Shown here one piece after another: positions 35,084 through 42,824 of a DNA stretch of 64,000 bases. The first letter of the stretch is position 1, and each line of letters begins with the position of its first letter. Below the pieces are notes generated by a model. The model searched no databases and was not told where the DNA came from. It was given only the letters and a program-made list of their open reading frames with translations. The stretch comes from BRH-c54 sp965284565 (GTDB lineage: Bacteria > Bacteroidota > Bacteroidia > Flavobacteriales_E > Vicingaceae). The stretch is from the NCBI GenBank assembly GCA_965284565.1, contig OZ260100.1, forward strand, positions 2,542,001 to 2,606,000, read 5' to 3'. A program made the position numbers and the translations under genes.

Positions 35084-35530
35084 ATGGATAAATTTATACA
35101 CAGGTTAAAGTATTATTTAATAGGGTTCGGATTAGGATGCGTAATGGTTTATGCCATTTTTTATACAGGAGATGACGCTCGTTCTTCTTGGTTGCCAGAA
35201 GGTAGAGTATTAGAATTTATTGAAGGTACAGAACTTAAAATAAGTCAGAAACATCTAGTTTGTGTATTAGAATGTAATGATATAGCACTTGAAGATTTTG
35301 ATAAAACATTCTTTCAAAAAGCTAAAGTAAATTTTTCTGAAAGTTCTACAACAAGAGAGCCTTGTCCGGAATACCAAATTGAAGGTAAATTAGCAGATGG
35401 AAGAGAAGTTATCCTTTTAATAGAAACTTGCGAACCTAGAAGGTTATCTACTGCAGAAGAAAAAGAAGACATTGCAACACTTTCAAATATTTCTTTTGAA
35501 GGATTAAAAAGTGATTGCCTTTGTGAATAA
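35084..35530 (+). CDS. DUF4258 domain membrane-anchored protein
   Basis: The 148-residue product has one N-terminal membrane helix (about 10-27, YYLIGFGLGCVMVYAIFY). The rest is a small alpha/beta domain (ISQKHLVCVLECNDIA, YQIEGKLADGREVILLIETCE), which fits DUF4258. DUF4258 proteins occur in toxin-like and housekeeping settings; here the position between ald and a rhomboid gene suggests a chromosomal conserved gene. Four cysteines (C64, C68, and the pair near the C-terminus) are notable. Function unknown. Confidence 0.75.
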   Translation: MDKFIHRLKYYLIGFGLGCVMVYAIFYTGDDARSSWLPEGRVLEFIEGTELKISQKHLVCVLECNDIALEDFDKTFFQKAKVNFSESSTTREPCPEYQIEGKLADGREVILLIETCEPRRLSTAEEKEDIATLSNISFEGLKSDCLCE

Positions 35531-35572
35531 ACTTGTAACAAAATTGCAAGTAACATTTTAAAAATAAATTGA

Positions 35573-36205
35573 ATGAGTATTACTGTTATTATCATTATAA
35601 TTACCGCTATTGTTTCTTTTGCCGCCAATAGTAATGCTCAACTTTATCAAAAATTACTTTTCAACCCTTATTTAGTATATAATAATAAAGAGTGGTATCG
35701 TTTGTTTACACATGCTTTTGTTCATGATAAAGAAAATATTTTCCATCTAATCTTTAATATGTATGTATTGTACAGTTTTGGAGAGATTGTAGAAACTATT
35801 TTGATTAATGAAATGGGAGTGATGGGAATTGTTTATTACTTGTTTATTTATGTTGGAGGAATGGCGGTAGCATCATTACCTTCTTTAGCACGACATAAAA
35901 ACAATTATGGCTATAATTCAGTAGGAGCTTCTGGAGCAGTTTCAGCAGTGTTGTTCTCCGCTATAGCATTCATGCCTTTTACAGGAGGAATAGGAATTAT
36001 CTTTTTGCCTTTTACTATTAACCCATTATTGTTTGGAGTACTTTATTTGGCCTATGAAATTTATATGGATAAAAGAAGTAGTGATAATGTAGCTCATGAT
36101 GCTCATACTTGGGGAGCAGTTTACGGATTTTTATTTACATTAATTTTTGTTCCAGGTGCTTTTATGAATTTTGTAGGTCAGTTAATGAATGCTTTAAATT
36201 TTTAA
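35573..36205 (+). CDS. Rhomboid family intramembrane serine protease
   Basis: The 210-residue protein has six membrane helices. The catalytic Ser is in SVGASGAVSAVLF (GxSG). The catalytic His is in AHDAHTWGAVYGF in the last helix, and the conserved HLIFNMYVLYSFG block is in helix 2. Rhomboids cut membrane proteins within or near the bilayer. The gene lies 42 bases after the DUF4258 gene. The substrate is unknown. Confidence 0.93.
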   Translation: MSITVIIIIITAIVSFAANSNAQLYQKLLFNPYLVYNNKEWYRLFTHAFVHDKENIFHLIFNMYVLYSFGEIVETILINEMGVMGIVYYLFIYVGGMAVASLPSLARHKNNYGYNSVGASGAVSAVLFSAIAFMPFTGGIGIIFLPFTINPLLFGVLYLAYEIYMDKRSSDNVAHDAHTWGAVYGFLFTLIFVPGAFMNFVGQLMNALNF

Positions 36206-36336
36206 AATTGTTGTAAATATAGAATGTTTTATTCTAAAGAAATACTTTAAGAAAAGTGTTGAAATACCCCGAACAATAAGACTTAGAGTTTGCTTGGTTT
36301 TAAGAAATTTTTTATTGCCTTTCAAGCTAAAATCAA

Positions 36337-36344
36337 TATATTTG
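36337..36344 (+). promoter_or_regulatory. Putative -7 element of the PBP1a gene
   Basis: TATATTTG fits TAnnTTTG and lies 33 bases before the TTG start. A partial -33 (ATTG) stands about 20 bases upstream. Confidence 0.45.
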
Positions 36345-36377
36345 CCACTAATATAAACCATCTTATTTTCATATAAT

Positions 36378-38849
36378 TTGAAAACAGACAAAAAAACATC
36401 CAAACAGCAAGAGCCTAATAAAATTAAGCAAATGCTTATTTTTTGGTTAATAATCTTGCTTCCTTTCATATTTCTTTATGTTTTATTTTTAGGAGCAAAA
36501 CACGGAACGATGAGTTTTGACCCTCTGCCTGATTTAACTGAATTGGAAAACCCTACAAGTAATTTAGCTTCAGAAATCATAACTGCTGATGGAAAAGTAA
36601 TAGGAAAGTATTTTAAAGAAAATAGAACTAATGTTACTTATGAGAAACTTTCTCCACATATTATTGATGCATTAATAGCTACTGAAGATGAACGTTTTCA
36701 CGACCATTCGGGAATAGATTTTAGAGGCTTAGTACGTGCTGTTGCTAAATTAGGACAAGCAGGAGGGGCCAGTACTATTACTCAACAGTTAGCTAAAATG
36801 ATGTTTGAACATAGTGCTGATAATATTATAGAGCGTATCAAACAAAAATTACAAGAGCAAATTATAGCGGTAGAGATAGAAAAAAGATACACCAAAGAAG
36901 AAATTATTGTGATGTATTTAAACAAGTTCGATTTTATCTATAACGCTGTTGGAATTAAATCTGCTAGTAACGTTTATTTTAATAAAGAACCTTTTGAATT
37001 AAAAGTAGAAGAAGCTGCTATTTTGGTTGGGATGGCAAAAAACCCATCATTATATAACCCTAAAAGATTTCCTGAAAATGCTATGAAAAGAAGAGAAGTG
37101 GTACTCTCTCAGATGAAAAAAAATGAATTGCTAACGCAAGAGACTTATGATTCATTGAGGGTATTACCAATTGAGCTGGATTACAAAGTGGTTGACCATA
37201 AAGAGGGTATGGCACCTTACTTTAGAGAAACATTAAGATTAGAATTGCAAGAAAAATTACAAGAAAAAGATGATGAAGGGAATTACCTTTATACTAAGAA
37301 AGATGGAACACCATACAACATTTATAAAGATGGGTTGAAAATTTATACTACTTTAGATTCCAGAATGCAAACCTATGCTGAATATGCTGTACAGGAACAT
37401 ATTGGCAATCATTTACAAGCAGAATTTAGTGCTCACCTAAAAAAGTATCGCGAGTCAAAATATCCTTATGACCATAGGATATCAAAAAATCAATACGAGC
37501 AATTACTGGATAACATGAAAAAAGGTTCTCCGAGATACAGAATTATGACGGGACAAGAATGTGCTAATTGTGGAAGAAGAGGAGATTTTGTAAAAAAAGT
37601 AGGAAAATTGTTTGTTTGTCAGGCAGAAGATTGTGGACATGAAACCTACGCTGTAGCTAAAGATTCTATTGATATAATTTTTGCTGCACCTACTAAAATG
37701 ACCATTTTTACTCACCAAGGAGATAAAGATACTACCTTGAGTCCTTTGGATTCATTAAAATATTACAAAACATTTTTACATGCAGGTTTAATGTCTATGG
37801 ATCCTCATACAGGTTATATAAAAGCATGGGTTGGAGGAGTAAACTACCAAAATTTTGCTTACGACCACGTAAAAACAGCAAAACGTCAGGTAGGTTCTAC
37901 TTTTAAGCCTTTTGTTTATGCCACAGCCGTTCAAAATGGTTATTCACCTTGTTATGAAGTGCCTGATGTGGCTTACACCTTCCAAAAAGGAGAATATGGT
38001 ATTTTAAAAAGTTGGACGCCTAAAAACTCTGATGGTTATAATACAGGTTGTAAAGTTTCTATGAAATACGCCTTAGCTAACTCTATGAACTCTATCACTG
38101 CTTATATTATGAAACAATTCGGACCTAAAGCTGTTGTTGACCAAGCGAGAGCAATGGGAATTACAAGTACCTTAGAACCTGTACCTTCTTTATGTTTGGG
38201 AGTTGCTGATTTATCGGTTTATGAAATGGTGGGAGCTAATGCTACTTTTGCTAACAAAGGTGTTTTTATTGAACCAACTATGTACACGCGTGTGGAAGAT
38301 AAATTTGGTAATGTTATTATCGATTTTCAACCTAAAACAAATGAAGCAATGAGTGAGGAAACTGCCTATGTAATGTTAGATTTAATGAAAGGGGTTGTTG
38401 ATGGAGAGTATAATAAATGTGCCGGAGATTACCGTAAAGCAAGAGGTAAAAGTCCGATGTACCATTCAGGAACAGGTATGAGATTAAGAGGAAGTGTTTC
38501 GGAATCTCGCCCTTATGTCGGACATCGTTACCCAATAGCAGGAAAAACAGGAACAACACAAAACAACTCTGATGGTTGGTTTATGGGAATAACTCCCGAT
38601 TTAGTTACCGGAGTTTGGGTAGGTGCTGATGAGCGTAGTATTCGTTTTGCAACAACTGCTATGGGACAAGGAGCTAATACTGCTTTGCCAATTTGGGGAT
38701 ATTATATGCAGAAAGTACATGCAGATCCAACTATTAAAATTTCGGATGGCGATTTTGAGCGACCTCAATCACCATTATCTATTGAGTTGGATTGCAATCA
38801 ATATAATCTTAATAATAATTTTAATTCAAGTTCAAATTCAACTTGGTAA
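36378..38849 (+). CDS. Penicillin-binding protein 1A with an inserted four-cysteine motif
   Basis: The 823-residue bifunctional enzyme polymerises glycan strands and cross-links peptides. Its start is a TTG at 36378 or an ATG at 36432. A membrane helix lies near residue 20-40. Glycosyltransferase family 51 motifs are EDERFHDHSGIDFRGLVRA, GGASTITQQLAK and KRYTKEEIIVMYLNK. Transpeptidase motifs are STFKPF (nucleophile Ser), SMN (SxN) and KTGTT. Between the two domains, at about residues 393-421, is CANCGRRGDFVKKVGKLFVC followed by QAEDCGHE. This is a CxxC...CxxxxC zinc-knuckle pattern that standard PBP1a proteins lack, to my knowledge. The C-terminus ends in an Asn/Ser-rich tail. Confidence 0.93.
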   Translation: MKTDKKTSKQQEPNKIKQMLIFWLIILLPFIFLYVLFLGAKHGTMSFDPLPDLTELENPTSNLASEIITADGKVIGKYFKENRTNVTYEKLSPHIIDALIATEDERFHDHSGIDFRGLVRAVAKLGQAGGASTITQQLAKMMFEHSADNIIERIKQKLQEQIIAVEIEKRYTKEEIIVMYLNKFDFIYNAVGIKSASNVYFNKEPFELKVEEAAILVGMAKNPSLYNPKRFPENAMKRREVVLSQMKKNELLTQETYDSLRVLPIELDYKVVDHKEGMAPYFRETLRLELQEKLQEKDDEGNYLYTKKDGTPYNIYKDGLKIYTTLDSRMQTYAEYAVQEHIGNHLQAEFSAHLKKYRESKYPYDHRISKNQYEQLLDNMKKGSPRYRIMTGQECANCGRRGDFVKKVGKLFVCQAEDCGHETYAVAKDSIDIIFAAPTKMTIFTHQGDKDTTLSPLDSLKYYKTFLHAGLMSMDPHTGYIKAWVGGVNYQNFAYDHVKTAKRQVGSTFKPFVYATAVQNGYSPCYEVPDVAYTFQKGEYGILKSWTPKNSDGYNTGCKVSMKYALANSMNSITAYIMKQFGPKAVVDQARAMGITSTLEPVPSLCLGVADLSVYEMVGANATFANKGVFIEPTMYTRVEDKFGNVIIDFQPKTNEAMSEETAYVMLDLMKGVVDGEYNKCAGDYRKARGKSPMYHSGTGMRLRGSVSESRPYVGHRYPIAGKTGTTQNNSDGWFMGITPDLVTGVWVGADERSIRFATTAMGQGANTALPIWGYYMQKVHADPTIKISDGDFERPQSPLSIELDCNQYNLNNNFNSSSNSTW

Positions 38850-38873
38850 GAAAAATTAAAAATATAAAAGAAT

Positions 38874-39578
38874 ATGGCTATAAATAAAGTGGTGAAAAAT
38901 GCTGAAGAAGCTATAAAAGGAATGGAAAGTGGAATGACTTTAATGTTTGGAGGGTTTGGTTTATGTGGTATTCCCGAAAATTGTATTTCTGCATTGGTAA
39001 GGTCTAATATAAAAGAGTTAACCTGTATTTCAAACAATGCCGGTGTAGATGATTTTGGATTAGGATTGTTGTTGCAAAAGAAACAAATTAAAAAAATGAT
39101 TTCTTCTTATGTTGGTGAAAATGATGAGTTTGAAAGACAAATGCTTAGCGGAGAATTAGAAGTAGATTTAATTCCACAAGGTTCTTTAGCAGAAAGATGC
39201 CGAGCAGGAGGAGCAGGAATTCCGGCATTTTTTACTCCAGCAGGTTACGGAACAGAAGTAGCCGAAGGCAAAGAAGTAAGAGAATTTAATGGTAAGCCTC
39301 ACATCTTAGAATCAGCACTTACAGCCGATTTTGCTGTTGTAAAGGCTTGGAAAGGAGATACAGCAGGAAACTTAGTGTTTAAATATACTGCAGCTAATTT
39401 TAATCCAGTTATGGCTATGGCAGGAAAAATTACTATTGCCGAAGTAGAGGAGTTAGTGCCCGAAGGAGAGTTGGATCCTAATCATATTCATACGCCAGGA
39501 ATTTTTGTACAACGTATTTTCCAAGGGAAAGACTACGAAAAACGTATTGAGCAAAGAACTACTCGCTCTCGCTCGTAG
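38874..39578 (+). CDS. scoA: 3-oxoacid CoA-transferase subunit A
   Basis: The 234-residue alpha subunit has the CoA-transferase N-terminal motif TLMFGGFGLCGIPENCISAL, then ISNNAGVDDFGLG and RCRAGGAGIPAFFTPAGYGT. With subunit B it moves CoA from succinyl-CoA to acetoacetate, a step in ketone-body use. It fits with the HMG-CoA lyase at 29435. It follows the PBP1a gene by 24 bases. The subunit B gene lies 155 bases downstream, an unusually wide gap in which I see nothing. Confidence 0.93.
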   Translation: MAINKVVKNAEEAIKGMESGMTLMFGGFGLCGIPENCISALVRSNIKELTCISNNAGVDDFGLGLLLQKKQIKKMISSYVGENDEFERQMLSGELEVDLIPQGSLAERCRAGGAGIPAFFTPAGYGTEVAEGKEVREFNGKPHILESALTADFAVVKAWKGDTAGNLVFKYTAANFNPVMAMAGKITIAEVEELVPEGELDPNHIHTPGIFVQRIFQGKDYEKRIEQRTTRSRS

Positions 39579-39733
39579 TTGACCTTTTAATTTAGAATTG
39601 GAAAATCAGATTAAAGAAATAGGATTAATTATATATAAAATATTAAGTACAAGTAAAAAGCTAAAATAATAAGTAGTAGTTATCATAATTGCTACATTGT
39701 TAAATTGACAAACTGTTACATTAAATATAAAGT

Positions 39734-40387
39734 ATGTTAGATAAAAACGGAATAGCACAACGAATAGCACAAGAATTAAGAGACGGATGGTATGTAAATT
39801 TAGGAATAGGAATTCCTACTTTGGTTGCCAACTATATTCCTAAAGGCATAACCGTAGAGTTTCAGTCGGAAAATGGTATTTTAGGTATGGGACCATTTCC
39901 TTTTGATGGTGAAGAAGATGCTGATTTGATTAATGCAGGAAAGCAAACGGTTACTTTACAGCCAGGAGCTTCTATTTTTGATTCTTCTACTAGTTTTGCT
40001 ATGATTAGAGGGCAGCATGTGCAACTGACCGTTTTAGGAGCCATGGAAGTAGCTCAAAATGGAGATATAGCCAATTGGAAAATACCGGGCGTTATGGTAA
40101 AAGGTATGGGAGGAGCTATGGATTTAGTAGCTTCAGCAGAAAATATTATTGTTGCCATGATGCACACCAACAAAAAAGGCGAAAGCAAACTGTTGGAAAA
40201 ATGCACACTTCCTTTAACAGGAGTAGGGTGTGTTACTAAAGTAGTAACCAATATGGCTTATTTAGAAATAAAAGATGGTGCTTTTCATTTAAAAGAAAGA
40301 GCTCCGGGTGTTAGTGTAGAAGAAATTAAAGCCGCTACAGCCGGAAAACTAATTATTGAAGGCGATATTCCTGAAATGAAGTTGTGA
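39734..40387 (+). CDS. scoB: 3-oxoacid CoA-transferase subunit B
   Basis: The 217-residue beta subunit carries the catalytic glutamate in VEFQSENGILGMGPFP (SENG motif, near residue 47), along with NLGIGIPTLVANYIP, GAMEVAQNGDIANWKIPG and MGGAMDLV. It pairs with the subunit A encoded upstream. The enzyme is probably succinyl-CoA:acetoacetate type, judging by the size and the neighbouring HMG-CoA lyase gene; close relatives use other 3-oxoacids. Confidence 0.93.
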   Translation: MLDKNGIAQRIAQELRDGWYVNLGIGIPTLVANYIPKGITVEFQSENGILGMGPFPFDGEEDADLINAGKQTVTLQPGASIFDSSTSFAMIRGQHVQLTVLGAMEVAQNGDIANWKIPGVMVKGMGGAMDLVASAENIIVAMMHTNKKGESKLLEKCTLPLTGVGCVTKVVTNMAYLEIKDGAFHLKERAPGVSVEEIKAATAGKLIIEGDIPEMKL

Positions 40388-40420
40388 TAGAGGTTTGAGA
40401 AGGACTGTTATGACATTTTT

Positions 40421-40813
40421 TTAATATCTGGAAAGTGTCAATATATAAGTACAACAAACAGGCTCATTGTTAATTTTAGCTGGAATAAAATTGGGCATCA
40501 TTATTAAATGATTGGTTATTTCTTTTTCACATTCTCCAGCGTTTTCAATAGGTGTCGCATTAACTACTTTCCCCTCTGAATCAATGAACAACTTCCAATG
40601 AGTCTTATAAGGTATGGTTTTATTATTGATACAATTGTCCAGAATAGAACCAAGTACTTTGTAGTCTGACCATCGTTCTAAAAGAGTATTAAGATGTGGA
40701 TCAAAGTTTACAGAGTCTGAGTTGTGCCAAACATTACAATTCATTTCTTGAGCATAGGAAATACTAAAAGTCATAAAAAAAATACTAAGTAATATGAATA
40801 GTTTTTTTGTCAT
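40421..40813 (-). CDS. Exported protein with TonB C-terminal-like fold
   Basis: The 130-residue product has a signal peptide (1-21, SISYAQ). The mature part, with KLFIDSEGKVVNATPIENAG and MMPNFIPAKINNEPVCCTYI, resembles the C-terminal domain of TonB-type proteins (short strand, helix, strand, and a P-x-x-NGxPV-like end). It has no TonB membrane anchor. Two cysteine pairs may form disulfides. It faces the scoB gene and lies beside a cloverleaf-like repeat (40843-40977). It may be a captured gene cassette like those at 8-10 kb, but the core sites do not match well. Confidence 0.6.
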   Translation of the reverse strand: MTKKLFILLSIFFMTFSISYAQEMNCNVWHNSDSVNFDPHLNTLLERWSDYKVLGSILDNCINNKTIPYKTHWKLFIDSEGKVVNATPIENAGECEKEITNHLIMMPNFIPAKINNEPVCCTYILTLSRY

Positions 40814-40842
40814 TTATAATATTTACTAACAAACCCCATCGC

Positions 40843-40977
40843 AGCTTGACATTTTAAGTTCTCTTTTCGTTTTTACGAAATTAGAGAAATTTAATGGCAT
40901 AGCGTTTTAATTCTTTTACTTTAACCGCTGTGCCATTTAGATTTTTACGCTTACACTAAAATCTAAAATGACAAGCT
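40843..40977. repeat. 135-base cloverleaf of inverted repeats
   Basis: The outer stem is AGCTTGACATTTTA (40843-40856) with TAAAATGACAAGCT (40964-40977), one mismatch. It encloses three hairpins. They are 40859-40888 (TTCTCT..TTTCGT with ACGAAA..AGAGAA), 40893-40937 (AATGGCATAGCG with CGCTGTGCCATT) and 40937-40966 (TTAGATTTT with AAAATCTAA). Such a layout does not arise by chance. It could be a complex attC-like site, a small non-autonomous element or a structured RNA. Confidence 0.75.
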
Positions 40978-41011
40978 ACTTTTTAGTTCTTATTTGGCAA
41001 GGTGGAGGTGT

Positions 41012-41431
41012 TTATTTAAGTTCAGTAGGTATAATTTTATTTTTATAAATAGGAGCGTCATCATTTGAGCACTCCCAGACTTTTACCATAATATAATCTA
41101 TATCTTCCGCATCCATATCCCTTAAATAATCTTTATTCTCCCTACTACCACCATGTGTAGAGGCAAGAACTATGTTGTAGTCCGTACAGAACCCTTTTAG
41201 GTGAATAAAACCTACTTCTACATAATGTTTTTTACCATCTTTTTTATAGATATCAAAACCAACATATCCATGACAATTAGTAGATTTTTCCGCAGACATA
41301 CATATTTCCCAATATTTCCCCCCTTCACCCTCCTTGTAAGGTTTAATTTTTATTGAAAAATCTTTAACTTCCATGCTGCTACATGAAAAGAGAAATAAAG
41401 GAAGGGTAAGTATCAATAATATTTTTTTCAT
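41012..41431 (-). CDS. Hypothetical lipoprotein, possible cassette gene
   Basis: I use the ATG ending at 41431 (139 residues), because MKKILLILTLPLFLFSC is a lipoprotein signal; the longer frame needs a TTG. The mature part has a beta-rich domain with ISMS-like strands (GEGGKYWEICMSAEKSTNCH, YVGFDIYKKDGKKHYVEV) and six cysteines. It has no family I can name. The opening sequence GCAAACAT upstream (41443-41450) matches the attC-like arms at 7840 and 8304, suggesting a third cassette insertion. Its closing core is not convincing. Confidence 0.6.
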   Translation of the reverse strand: MKKILLILTLPLFLFSCSSMEVKDFSIKIKPYKEGEGGKYWEICMSAEKSTNCHGYVGFDIYKKDGKKHYVEVGFIHLKGFCTDYNIVLASTHGGSRENKDYLRDMDAEDIDYIMVKVWECSNDDAPIYKNKIIPTELK

Positions 41432-41442
41432 AAAGTTCAACT

Positions 41443-41483
41443 ATGTTTGCCAACAATTAGCTAAACGCAACTAGTTGCGTTTA
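41443..41483. repeat. attC-like arm with a 22-base perfect palindrome
   Basis: ATGTTTGCCAA (41443-41453) matches the arm at 7840, and a perfect palindrome follows at 41462-41483 with arms TAAACGCAACT and AGTTGCGTTTA. It is related in form to the 28-base palindrome at 9913-9940. Confidence 0.55.
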
Positions 41484-41551
41484 TTTTAGTTATAGTAGTT
41501 ATCTATTTTGTGTTTAATTTTTTCAACTATTGGAGTTATCAACTATAACTA

Positions 41552-42103
41552 TCAATTCTTAAGCAACTTGGTAATTTTATCGCTCATAGGGTTGGTTACT
41601 GAATAAAATACATCTACCAATTCGCCTTGTTTGTTAATAACGTATTTCTGGAAATTCCACTTAACAGAAGAATCCATTACACCATTTTCACTTTTAGCTG
41701 TTAACCATTGGTAAATAGGATGCGTATTTTCTCCTTTCACATCAATTTTTGAAGCCAATAAAAAAGTTACGCCAAAATTCTTTTTACAGAAAGTAGCTAT
41801 TTCTTCTTCAGAACCGGGTTCTTGTCCGCCAAACTGATTACAAGGAAAACCTATTACTACGGTGTTTTCTTTGTAAGCTTCATGTAGTTTTTGTAAATCT
41901 TCATATTGCTTGGTAAAACCACATTCAGAAGCAACATTCACAATAACAATGTTCTTTCCTTTAAAATCTTTTAAATTTACTTCTTTGCCATTAATATCAG
42001 TAAAAGATAAATGGTAAAGGTTTGTTTTTTCTTCAGGTGCTACTTTAGAGTTAAACCCTGAGAATAATCCTAGTAATAGTATCATAAAGCTAAATTTTTT
42101 CAT
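41552..42103 (-). CDS. Glutathione peroxidase family thiol peroxidase, exported
   Basis: I place the start at the ATG ending at 42103, giving 183 residues with an N-terminal signal or anchor (MKKFSFMILLLGLFSGF). The longer frame adds 29 residues of improbable sequence. Family motifs are NVASECGFTKQY with the peroxidatic Cys (Cys not selenocysteine), IGFPCNQFGGQEPG with the second Cys and Gln, and VKWNFQKYVI with the Trp-Asn. It reduces peroxides, probably with thioredoxin-like donors, in the periplasm. No promoter is obvious. Confidence 0.93.
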   Translation of the reverse strand: MKKFSFMILLLGLFSGFNSKVAPEEKTNLYHLSFTDINGKEVNLKDFKGKNIVIVNVASECGFTKQYEDLQKLHEAYKENTVVIGFPCNQFGGQEPGSEEEIATFCKKNFGVTFLLASKIDVKGENTHPIYQWLTAKSENGVMDSSVKWNFQKYVINKQGELVDVFYSVTNPMSDKITKLLKN

Positions 42104-42218
42104 CTGTTTATATTTTTTATATTTATTGTTTGTCTGTAAATGTTTATTTGTAAAGTAAAGAGGCTGAACTATAATGATTGAAAGCCTCAAAATCGGATAT
42201 TATAGACAGACACGTTAT

Positions 42219-42695
42219 TTAAAGACATTTCTTCACTCTTCTAGCATGAGCCTGTTTCTCTTCTATGGTGTTTTGTTTAGCAGAAAAAAGCACTTTACAC
42301 TCACCGGTTTTCATAGCTTCTAATTCTGCCATGGCTTTTAGCATTTTGTCATCATCTTCCGTTTCCATAATCAATTCATTTAACTCTTTTTGTTTTTTTA
42401 CACAATCGCAAAAAGACAACCCGCCTTCTTCAACTACCGGTTGATTGTTAGAAGACTGCATGGCTTCTTTTAAAGAACTTGGAGATTCAGTTACTTCTTC
42501 CTGATAAACACCTGTAGAACTAGTGTCGGCAGCCGTAGTTTCAGCATTAGCATCCATAACTGGTTCTGTTGCTGTTTGTTCTTGTTCTTCAACATTAACT
42601 TCTTCTTCAGAAGTTTCAGTTTCATTGCTGCATGCCATAAAAAGAGTAAACGCAGTTAGTAGTAATGTCCATTTAAAAAAGTTGATATATTTCAT
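42219..42695 (-). CDS. Acidic lipoprotein of unknown function
   Basis: The 158-residue product has a lipoprotein signal (LLLTAFTLFMAC, Cys at 22). A low-complexity acidic region of about 70 residues follows (Glu/Thr/Ser-rich). A small C-terminal domain holds FCDCVKKQKELNELIMETEDD and TGECKVLF...KKCL, giving four cysteines in C-x-C and spaced positions. Similar short 'CxCV' lipoproteins are common in Flavobacteriales; function unknown. It lies 116 bases above the glutathione peroxidase gene and may share its transcript. Confidence 0.7.
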   Translation of the reverse strand: MKYINFFKWTLLLTAFTLFMACSNETETSEEEVNVEEQEQTATEPVMDANAETTAADTSSTGVYQEEVTESPSSLKEAMQSSNNQPVVEEGGLSFCDCVKKQKELNELIMETEDDDKMLKAMAELEAMKTGECKVLFSAKQNTIEEKQAHARRVKKCL

Positions 42696-42791
42696 AATAA
42701 AGTTTTTAGTATTAGTATTTAGTTACAGTCAATAAAATTATAAAAAAATACTTAACCATACTTGTTTTTAATGAGCTTACTTTAAAATTGC

Positions 42792-42799
42792 TATTTTTG
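42792..42799 (+). promoter_or_regulatory. Putative -7 element of the ABC exporter gene
   Basis: TATTTTTG fits TAnnTTTG. It lies only ten bases before the TTG at 42810 but 25 bases before the ATG at 42825, so it favours the ATG as the start. Confidence 0.5.
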
Positions 42800-42824
42800 T
42801 CCTTTAAAATTGAGCAAGAAACAA

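Noticed and set aside
39579..39733. The 155-base gap between scoA and scoB as a possible small RNA or insertion scar
   Set aside because: Only AT-rich sequence was seen, with no inverted repeat, direct repeat or open frame.
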